Below, piece by piece: positions 53,774 to 61,582 of a DNA stretch of 64,000 nt. Origin of the DNA: Pseudomonas sp. Choline-02u-1 (GTDB taxonomy: Bacteria > Pseudomonadota > Gammaproteobacteria > Pseudomonadales > Pseudomonadaceae); contig NZ_PJBC01000066.1 of NCBI RefSeq assembly GCF_002836515.1, positions 248,001 to 312,000 of the forward strand, given 5' to 3'. A program made the position numbers and the translations under genes. The notes under the pieces are model-generated. The model had not been told where the DNA came from, searched no databases, and saw nothing but the letters and a program-made list of their open reading frames with translations. Each line of letters opens with the position of its first letter. The stretch's first letter is position 1.

Positions 53774-54250
53774 ATGCGCCCTTTTCTGTTGCTCTTTCTG
53801 CTGTTTCCAGTGCTGGAGCTGTTCGTATTCGTCAAAGTGGCAGGGGCGATCGGGTTCTTCCCGGCCCTGCTGCTGATCATTCTCGGCTCGATGTTCGGCG
53901 TGTTCGTGCTGCGCGTCGCCGGCCTGGCCACGGCACTGCGTGCCCGGGAAAGCCTGAACCGCGGCGAATTGCCCGCGCAAACCATGCTCGAAGGCCTGAT
54001 GCTGGCGTTGGCCGGTGGCCTGTTGATCATTCCCGGGTTCATCAGTGACGTCGTCGGTCTGGTGATGCTGTTGCCGGTCACCCGGCGTCTGCTGGCGAAC
54101 AAGATGCGCCAGCGCGCCGAAGACCAGGCCATGCGCCAGCGCGCCTTCGCCGATGACCTGCAGCCGCGTGGCGGGCCGGCGCCGCGCGAGCCGCTGGGCC
54201 GTGAGCCGAATGTGATCGAAGGCGAGTTCGAACACCGCGACCACAAGTAA
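53774..54250 (+). CDS. fxsA: FxsA-family membrane protein
   Basis: The 158-residue protein has three or four helices (about 3-25, 27-45, 72-100) and a polar, charged C-terminus, as in FxsA, known in E. coli for overcoming phage T7 exclusion by F plasmid PifA. ATG 53774 is chosen over the TTG at 53771, with GAGGA upstream. It precedes groESL, as in many gammaproteobacteria. Confidence 0.85.
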   Translation: MRPFLLLFLLFPVLELFVFVKVAGAIGFFPALLLIILGSMFGVFVLRVAGLATALRARESLNRGELPAQTMLEGLMLALAGGLLIIPGFISDVVGLVMLLPVTRRLLANKMRQRAEDQAMRQRAFADDLQPRGGPAPREPLGREPNVIEGEFEHRDHK

Positions 54251-54262
54251 CATCAGCCTCGA

Positions 54263-54284
54263 CACGGCACCTTCGGGTGCCGTG
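54263..54284 (+). terminator. Hairpin after fxsA
   Basis: CACGGCACC and GGTGCCGTG form a perfect stem with TTCG loop, 12 bp after the fxsA stop. T-run is short. Confidence 0.6.
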
Positions 54285-54336
54285 CTCGTTTATGGCTGTT
54301 ATTCACCGTGCCTGGATGAAAAATTTTTTCGGCCAG

Positions 54337-54366
54337 CCCTTGTAATCGGCTTGTACGCCCCTATGT
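54337..54366 (+). promoter_or_regulatory. Heat-shock (sigma-32) promoter of groESL
   Basis: CCCTTGTAA and, 12 bases on, CCCCTATGT resemble CTTGAA-N12-14-CCCCATNT, the sigma-32 promoter pattern. It lies 143-172 bases before the groES start. Heat induction of groESL would use this site. Confidence 0.6.
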
Positions 54367-54508
54367 ATCGGTCACCGAAAGGTTTCCGGTATTCAACCGG
54401 ACAGACTTGCGCGGTTCGCTCGACGAGCCGCACCCGGCACAGGCCGGATTTGTTAAACCCGCCGGGACTACACCGGCCGATGAAAACCACAATTAGGAGA
54501 GATCGACA

Positions 54509-54802
54509 ATGAAGCTTCGTCCTCTGCATGACCGCGTCGTCATCCGTCGCAGCGAAGAAGAAAAGAAAACCGCTGGCGGTATCGTCCTGCCAGGTTCGGC
54601 TGCTGAAAAAGCCAACCACGGTGTGATTCTCGCTGTAGGCCCGGGCAAAGCTCTGGAAAACGGTGAAGTGCGTGCACTGTCCGTGAAGGAAGGCGACAAG
54701 GTTGTGTTCGGTCCTTACTCCGGCAGCAACACTGTGAAAGTCGATGGCGAAGACCTGCTGGTAATGAGCGAGAACGAAATTCTCGCGGTTATCGAAGGCT
54801 GA
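54509..54802 (+). CDS. groES: Co-chaperonin GroES
   Basis: The 97-residue protein is full length for GroES. It has KLRPLHDRVVIRR at the start and the mobile loop SEEEKKTAGGIVLPGSA. Seven copies close the GroEL cage. AGGAGA precedes the ATG and groEL follows after 51 bases. Confidence 0.97.
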   Translation: MKLRPLHDRVVIRRSEEEKKTAGGIVLPGSAAEKANHGVILAVGPGKALENGEVRALSVKEGDKVVFGPYSGSNTVKVDGEDLLVMSENEILAVIEG

Positions 54803-54853
54803 TAAATCCCGTTCATTTTCCCGTTACTACAAAGTATTTAAGGAATATCGATC

Positions 54854-56500
<1,647 letters not shown>

Positions 56501-56522
56501 GCCAGCCCTGGCCCTGTAACGC

Positions 56523-56556
56523 AAAACCCCGCTGGCGAAAGTCAGCGGGGTTTTTT
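56523..56556 (+). terminator. Terminator of groESL
   Basis: AAAACCCCGCTG and CAGCGGGGTTTTTT form a strong stem with a six-T run, 22 bases after the groEL stop. Confidence 0.9.
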
Positions 56557-56586
56557 ATTGCCTGGATTTCAGGGTTGGCCCAAAAC

Positions 56587-56680
56587 CCTGTGGGAGCGGG
56601 CTTGCTCGCGCAAGCGGTGTGTCATTCGACAGGCGCATTGACTGGCAGGACGCCTTCGCGAGCAAGCCCGCTCCCACAGG
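56587..56680. repeat. REP pair, family A
   Basis: CCTGTGGGAGCGGGCTTGCT and its complement ending 56680 enclose ~45 bases. It lies between converging groEL and PAP2 phosphatase genes. Confidence 0.9.
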
Positions 56681-56691
56681 TTGATGTGTAT

Positions 56692-57435
56692 TCAGGCGCT
56701 GACGGGGTGTGCTCTGACGACAGCCTCAGCCTTCACTGCCGGGCGATACAGCACCCAGTAATAAGCCCCCAGGCAAATCAGCCAGCAGAAAATCGCCGTC
56801 CACACGTTGTGCGAAAAGAAATGCGCGCCCTGCATCATGCGACTGATCGAGAACACCGAGCCCAGCGCAAAGGCGAACACAAACGCCTGCCGCGCCAGTC
56901 GTGGACGGCGGTCGCGCAATACGAAGAACAACGCAAACAGCGTAAACCCGGTCGCCGCATGCCCACCCGGCCAGCAACGTCCGGGCTTGTCGGTCGCGGG
57001 GCGATGCTCCATCAATTTGCTGTAGGTCTCGTGGCCGCCAAACTGCTCCAGGCTCCACGGGCACTGCACGGCGGCCACGGCTTTGACCGGAGTGACAAAT
57101 GAAGTCGCCAGCCCCAGCGACAGCACCAGACAGCCCAATTCACGCTTGAACGGTTTCAGCTGTTCGATGAAAAACGCGCCGATGAAACCCAGAATGGCAA
57201 ACACAGAGAAGCCTATCACCAGCTGTTTCGCCCGGTCATGCAGGATGTCTTCAAGAAAATAGCTGTGCCGTCCGATGAAATCCCCGGCGACCGGGTCGTA
57301 GAACATTTGCGCCAGAACCATGTCCAGATCGGTCAGTTCGAGCAACAGCAGAATGATCGCCGCCACGGCGGGAATGCCCAGACACAGCCACCAGTTGAGC
57401 GGTCTTGAAGCGGGAAGGGCAGAGGTCGACACCAT
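56692..57435 (-). CDS. PAP2-family membrane phosphatase
   Basis: The 247-residue protein has six helices and the PAP2 motifs: KPGRCWPGGH (the PSGH-like site) and SRMMQGAHFFSH. The final His replaces the Asp of the common SRx5Hx3D motif, which I recall as usual for the COG3907 branch. It probably removes phosphate from a lipid or lipid A intermediate. ATG 57435 has AAGGAA upstream. It is divergent from colR, and a TTTTTCAC-like ColR core lies 85 bp upstream. Confidence 0.8.
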   Translation of the reverse strand: MVSTSALPASRPLNWWLCLGIPAVAAIILLLLELTDLDMVLAQMFYDPVAGDFIGRHSYFLEDILHDRAKQLVIGFSVFAILGFIGAFFIEQLKPFKRELGCLVLSLGLATSFVTPVKAVAAVQCPWSLEQFGGHETYSKLMEHRPATDKPGRCWPGGHAATGFTLFALFFVLRDRRPRLARQAFVFAFALGSVFSISRMMQGAHFFSHNVWTAIFCWLICLGAYYWVLYRPAVKAEAVVRAHPVSA

Positions 57436-57521
57436 GGCAGGTTCCTTGGTCGATGAACGGAGGAGAGAGCGTAATCGCGTGGAGTCTGCGCGCGCTGGCG
57501 TCGGCGATTTGTTAACCGAAA

Positions 57522-57530
57522 GTGAAAAAA
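57522..57530 (-). promoter_or_regulatory. Possible ColR site upstream of the PAP2 gene
   Basis: On the minus strand TTTTTTCAC matches the TTTTTCAC core recalled for ColR operators, but the flanking eight bases fit poorly. It lies between the divergent PAP2 and colR genes. Confidence 0.35.
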
Positions 57531-57644
57531 TCGTCTCGCGGCGCACTGCACAGCGTTATCGAAAACATCCCCTAGCCCTGCGCCACACTTGGCCGTAAGC
57601 TGCGCGGGCCAAGACGGCCGTTACCCCGTTCGGAGGAGGTGCCC

Positions 57645-58328
57645 ATGCGAATTCTGCTGGTCGAAGACAACCGCGACATCCTGGCCAATCTGGCCGATTA
57701 CCTGGGCCTCAAAGGCTATACCGTCGATTGCGCCCAGGATGGTCTGTCCGGTCTGCACTTGGCAGCGACCGAGCATTACGACCTGATCGTGCTCGACATC
57801 ATGCTGCCCGGCATCGACGGCTACACCTTGTGCAAGCGCCTGCGTGAGGACGCCCGGCGCGATACGCCGGTGATCATGCTCACCGCACGCGATCAACTCG
57901 ACGACCGGCTGCAAGGCTTCAAATCCGGCGCCGACGATTATTTGATCAAGCCGTTCGCCCTGTCCGAGCTGGCGGCACGCGTCGAAGCGGTCATGCGCCG
58001 TGCTCAGGGCGGTGGCCGCCGCGCCTTGCAGGTCGGTGACCTGAGCTACGACCTCGACACCCTGGAAGTGACCCGTGAAGGCAAGCTGCTCAAGCTCAAC
58101 CCGGTCGGCCTCAAGCTGCTCGCGGTGTTGATGCAGAAGAGTCCGCATGTGTTGCGTCGGGAAATTCTCGAAGAAGCGCTGTGGGGCGATGACTGCCCGG
58201 ACAGCGACAGCCTGCGCAGCCATGTCCACCAATTGCGTCAGGTGATCGACAAGCCATTCGCCAAGCCACTCCTGCACACCGTGCACGGTGTCGGTTATCG
58301 CTTGGCTGAGGGCAGAGATGGAGTTTAA
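57645..58328 (+). CDS. colR: Response regulator ColR
   Basis: The 227-residue OmpR-type regulator has receiver motifs (VEDNRD, Asp51 in LIVLDIMLP, Lys in DYLIKPF) and a C-terminal winged helix (LKLNPVGLKLLAVLMQ; HTVHGVGYRL). With the downstream sensor, methyltransferase and WapQ genes it matches ColR of P. fluorescens WCS365, which guards the outer membrane and root colonisation. GGAGGAGG lies before the ATG; GTG 57639 is less likely. Confidence 0.88.
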   Translation: MRILLVEDNRDILANLADYLGLKGYTVDCAQDGLSGLHLAATEHYDLIVLDIMLPGIDGYTLCKRLREDARRDTPVIMLTARDQLDDRLQGFKSGADDYLIKPFALSELAARVEAVMRRAQGGGRRALQVGDLSYDLDTLEVTREGKLLKLNPVGLKLLAVLMQKSPHVLRREILEEALWGDDCPDSDSLRSHVHQLRQVIDKPFAKPLLHTVHGVGYRLAEGRDGV

Positions 58329-59601
58329 ACAGAGTCTTTCCCAGCGGATCATCATCGCCTTTGCACTGATGAGTGCGCTGGTGGCCGGCGCCTTCGCCAT
58401 GGGTATCGTCGCAACGGTGCACCTGGTGGAAGAGAAACTTATTTCGGCGGGGCTGGGCGGCGACCTGCAACGTTTGCTGCTGATGGACAACGTCTCCGAC
58501 TGGAGCCATCGCCCCGAACCGGATCAGTTGTTCTATTTCAGCGGTGGGCCGGGCGATTTCGACCTGCCCAAGGATCTGCGTCACCTCGATGCGGGTTTCC
58601 ATGAGGTATTTCGCGAGCAGTTGTCCTATCACGCCATGGTCGAAGTGGTGGATGGTCGGCGCTACGTGCTGCTGCAGGATCAAAGCGATTTCGAAGAGCG
58701 CGAGCGCGTGCTCTTTGCGGTGGTGCTGGTGGGCTTCGTGCTCAGCCTGGCATTGGCGGTGTTTCTCGGCTGGGTGCTCGCACGCAAGGTAATGGCGCCG
58801 GTGGTGCGCCTGGCGCGGCAGGTCCGGCATCGCGACCAGTTGCTCGGGCTGGCGCCACCGTTGGCGCCGGATTACGCGGCGGATGAAGTCGGTGAACTGG
58901 CGGTGGCGTTCGATGCCACGCTGGGGCGTCTGCGGCAGGCACTGACCCGCGAAAGGCTGTTCACCAGCGACGTCAGCCACGAATTGCGCACGCCACTGAT
59001 GGTCTTGGCCAGTTCCTGCGAACTGCTGCTGGAGAACCCCGGAATCGATCAACGCGGTCGTGCGCAGGTCGAACGCATTGCGCGGGCCAGCGAAGAAATG
59101 CGCGAGCTGGTGCAGACCTTCCTGATGCTGGCGCGCACACAGAATGAAGAAGCCGCAGCGGCGCCGCAGCAGAACCTCATACAAGTGGCCGAGAGCCTGC
59201 TGTGCCTGTGGCGCGAGCCGATCGAGCGCAAGGGCCTGACGCTGATGTTCGAGCCGGGCGACCCTCCGGACATTCGCTACAACGCAACTTTGCTGAACGC
59301 GGTGATGGGCAATCTTCTGCGCAACGCATTGCATTACACCGAACAGGGTTTCATTCGTCTGACGCTCACCGCCAACGGCTTTGTCGTCGAGGATTCGGGG
59401 GTGGGTATTCCCGAGGAAAAACGCGAGGCGATGTTCGAGCCCTTCGTGCGTGGCAGCGAGAAACGTGGCGAAGGCCTTGGCCTGGGTCTGTCCCTGGTGC
59501 AGCGCATCTGTGAGAACCAGGGCTGGACGGTCAGCTTGAGCACGATGGACCCCAATGGCTGCCGATTCGAGGTAGATCTTGGCGTTAATGCCGGCAAATA
59601 G
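58318..59601 (+). CDS. colS: Sensor histidine kinase ColS
   Basis: The 427-residue membrane kinase has helices about 10-33 and 138-160 bounding a ~100-residue periplasmic loop that holds acidic ExxE-like segments (DFEERERV). ColS in P. putida uses such glutamates to sense Zn and Fe. A HAMP region precedes the H-box FTSDVSHELRTPLMVL, and N/G boxes follow (GNLLRNALHY, EDSGVGIP, GLGLGLSLV). ATG 58318 overlaps the end of colR by 11 bases. Confidence 0.88.
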   Translation: MEFKQSLSQRIIIAFALMSALVAGAFAMGIVATVHLVEEKLISAGLGGDLQRLLLMDNVSDWSHRPEPDQLFYFSGGPGDFDLPKDLRHLDAGFHEVFREQLSYHAMVEVVDGRRYVLLQDQSDFEERERVLFAVVLVGFVLSLALAVFLGWVLARKVMAPVVRLARQVRHRDQLLGLAPPLAPDYAADEVGELAVAFDATLGRLRQALTRERLFTSDVSHELRTPLMVLASSCELLLENPGIDQRGRAQVERIARASEEMRELVQTFLMLARTQNEEAAAAPQQNLIQVAESLLCLWREPIERKGLTLMFEPGDPPDIRYNATLLNAVMGNLLRNALHYTEQGFIRLTLTANGFVVEDSGVGIPEEKREAMFEPFVRGSEKRGEGLGLGLSLVQRICENQGWTVSLSTMDPNGCRFEVDLGVNAGK

Positions 59602-59668
59602 TGGCTCGAGGCTACTCCCGTATAGCTGTCTAAATCCTGTATAACGTTGTAATACTTTGCGGATTTAC

Positions 59669-59684
59669 CTGACAGAATTTTCAC
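59669..59684 (+). promoter_or_regulatory. Probable ColR operator upstream of the methyltransferase
   Basis: CTGACAGAATTTTCAC fits the ColR pattern I recall, YYNASNNS followed by TTTTTCAC, except for two bases. It lies 69-84 bases before the methyltransferase start and 68 bases after the colS stop, so ColR may drive this operon. Confidence 0.5.
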
Positions 59685-59752
59685 AATTGGATGACCTGAC
59701 GCTGACAGGTCGCTGCTTAAGGTGGCGTCATCAGAACTCAGGAGTCCAGATG

Positions 59753-60421
59753 ATGGCCGGCCCGATCAAGCTCGATTTTTCCGAAAAGTACGACGACCAA
59801 CACGCACAACGATATTTGCGCAAACATCATGAAACCCTGGGCCGTCGCCTGTCGCACTGGCGCGACGAGCAATTGGGTCGCAAGGCCTTGGCGTTGGCGG
59901 GGGATCCCGGTCTGGTCCTGGATCTGCCCTGCGGTGCCGGGCGTTTCTGGCCAATGCTCGCGGAAAAGCCCAATCGGGTGATCATCGGTGCGGACAATTC
60001 CGAATCGATGATCAATGCCGCGATGCAAGGGCAACCGGGCGATGTGGTAAAGCGCGTGCAACCGCTGCACACCTCGGCGTTCGATATCGCTCTGCCGGAT
60101 AACTCGGTCGACAGCATTTTTTGCATGCGCCTGTTGCACCACATCGGCGAGGCCGAGCACCGCCGGGTGATCCTGCGCGAATTCGAGCGGGTGACCCGTG
60201 ACAGCCTGATCGTTTCGTTGTGGGTCGACGGCAATTTCAAGGCCTGGAAGCGCAAGCGCGCCGAGCGGGATCGGCCGAGCCATGACTACCAGAATCGTTT
60301 TCTGATTCCAGCGGCAACGATAGAAAAAGAATTTGAACAGGCGGGTTTCCGCATTCAGGAACAACTGGACTTCATACCGCTCTATGCGATGTGGCGAGTT
60401 TACGTATTACGCAAGAGGTAG
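59753..60421 (+). CDS. Class I SAM methyltransferase of the colRS locus (orf222)
   Basis: The 222-residue protein has the SAM-binding start LVLDLPCGAGRFWPML, acidic IGADNSE and the later motif SVDSIFCMRLLHHIGE. It corresponds in place and size to the orf222 described downstream of colRS in P. fluorescens. ATG 59753 is taken, with ATG 59750 possible. The target is likely a lipopolysaccharide or other envelope precursor. A likely ColR site lies upstream. Confidence 0.75.
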   Translation: MAGPIKLDFSEKYDDQHAQRYLRKHHETLGRRLSHWRDEQLGRKALALAGDPGLVLDLPCGAGRFWPMLAEKPNRVIIGADNSESMINAAMQGQPGDVVKRVQPLHTSAFDIALPDNSVDSIFCMRLLHHIGEAEHRRVILREFERVTRDSLIVSLWVDGNFKAWKRKRAERDRPSHDYQNRFLIPAATIEKEFEQAGFRIQEQLDFIPLYAMWRVYVLRKR

Positions 60422-60424
60422 AAG

Positions 60425-61141
60425 ATGGCAGTGCAAGCAGCAGTTGAAGCGGACGTCGCTCCCCAGGATCGTTTCGATTATTACTGGAACCTGCGCGGCG
60501 AATGGGTTGAAGAGCCCAATGTGCGTCGTGGTGGCGAAAGCGGGGTGCAGCGCATCGTCGACCGTGACGGTCAGTTGCTGTACGCCAAGCGCCAGACCGG
60601 GCATATCTACCGCAGCTGGCTGCACCCCTTCGGTCGCCCGACTGTATTGCGTGAACTTGATGCGCTGACCGGGGTGAGCAAACTCGGTGTGCGAGTCCCG
60701 CACATTGTCTTCTGCGGTGCCCAGCCCGATCCGCAGCACAAGTGGCGCGCACTGCTGGTGACAAAGTCGCTGGACGGCTTCCAGGAACTGGAGCACTGGC
60801 TGGCCGCCGCTGGTGGTCGCGATCAATGTGGTGACGTGGTTTATGAGCGAGTCCTCAAAGACCTGGCGCAAAACCTGGCGCGCATGCACAAGGGCCGCTG
60901 GCAGCACAGCTGCATCTACATCAAGCACGTTTTCGTGCGGGTCAGCGGCGAAGGTGAAACGGCGCAGGTTGAAGTGGCGTTGATCGATCTGGAGAAGTGC
61001 CGTCAGCGCCTGACCGCGTATCGGGCGGCGCAGCACGACATGAAGCAACTGCGTCGCCATTCGTCGTTCCGCGATGCCGACTGGAAAAAACTCGTCTACT
61101 TTTACGAGACGGCGTTTGGCAGCGCTATCAAAGGTTTATAG
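60425..61141 (+). CDS. wapQ: Lipopolysaccharide kinase of the InaA/WapQ family
   Basis: The 238-residue protein has the kinase-like pattern of InaA/WapQ/RfaP: Lys in LLYAKRQTGHIYRS, ARMHKGRWQHSCIYIKHVF as the catalytic loop, and IDLEKCRQR as the metal-binding Asp motif. Such proteins phosphorylate the LPS core heptoses. It lies three bases after the methyltransferase stop in one operon. Confidence 0.8.
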   Translation: MAVQAAVEADVAPQDRFDYYWNLRGEWVEEPNVRRGGESGVQRIVDRDGQLLYAKRQTGHIYRSWLHPFGRPTVLRELDALTGVSKLGVRVPHIVFCGAQPDPQHKWRALLVTKSLDGFQELEHWLAAAGGRDQCGDVVYERVLKDLAQNLARMHKGRWQHSCIYIKHVFVRVSGEGETAQVEVALIDLEKCRQRLTAYRAAQHDMKQLRRHSSFRDADWKKLVYFYETAFGSAIKGL

Positions 61142-61143
61142 CG

Positions 61144-61371
61144 ATGAAACTCGAAATTGCACGAGGTTTGTTCCTGGTCGGGGCCTTGGCAGTTGCTTCA
61201 CTGGCGGTGGCTGCCTGGGAGCAGCCGCGCATGCAGGTCATAGGGGCGTCCGGGAACGACGCTCATTGTTCGGTTCCACGGGTGGCCAAGGCTTCCGTGG
61301 CGACCCAGCCCGATCACGATTTGCTGTTGTTCATGTTCGGGCTGTCTCAGGGAATGAGGCCAGCCAGTTGA
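61144..61371 (+). CDS. Small exported protein of unknown function
   Basis: The 75-residue product starts two bases after wapQ and has an N-terminal hydrophobic segment (LEIARGLFLVGALAVASLAV), then polar residues with a single Cys. It is translated with the LPS genes and may be a small periplasmic or anchored protein. No family is known. A strong terminator follows. Confidence 0.65.
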   Translation: MKLEIARGLFLVGALAVASLAVAAWEQPRMQVIGASGNDAHCSVPRVAKASVATQPDHDLLLFMFGLSQGMRPAS

Positions 61372-61390
61372 AACGATTGAAGCCCAAGTA

Positions 61391-61420
61391 AAAGGCCTCG
61401 CAGTTGCGAGGCCTTTTTTT
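61391..61420 (+). terminator. Terminator of the colRS-wapQ operon
   Basis: AAAGGCCTCGC and GCGAGGCCTTTTTTT form a strong stem around AGTT with a seven-T run. Confidence 0.9.
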
Positions 61421-61439
61421 GCCGAAATCTTGCTGGTTT

Positions 61440-61470
61440 GATCGTTCCCACGCAGCGCGTCGGAACGATC
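61440..61470. repeat. Solitary short palindrome, family B
   Basis: GATCGTTCCCACGC and CGGAACGATC pair without the inner palindromes of the long family-B copies. It abuts a family-A pair. Confidence 0.75.
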
Positions 61471-61480
61471 GAACATCCCT

Positions 61481-61567
61481 GTGGGAGCGGGCTTGCTCGC
61501 GAATGCTTCGTATCAGTCGACATCTTCGTCAATTGACACTCCGCATTCGCGAGCAAGCTCGCTCCCA
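61481..61567. repeat. REP pair, family A
   Basis: GTGGGAGCGGGCTTGCTCGC from 61481 and TTCGCGAGCAAGCTCGCTCC, ending 61567 with one change, flank a ~40-base spacer, next to a family-B palindrome and the end of the RND gene. Confidence 0.9.
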
Positions 61568-61582
61568 AAGGGGCGATGTGTG

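Noticed and set aside
61497..61582. Possible small RNA near the RND gene end
   Set aside because: The structure is fully explained by the family-A pair; no promoter or independent terminator was seen.
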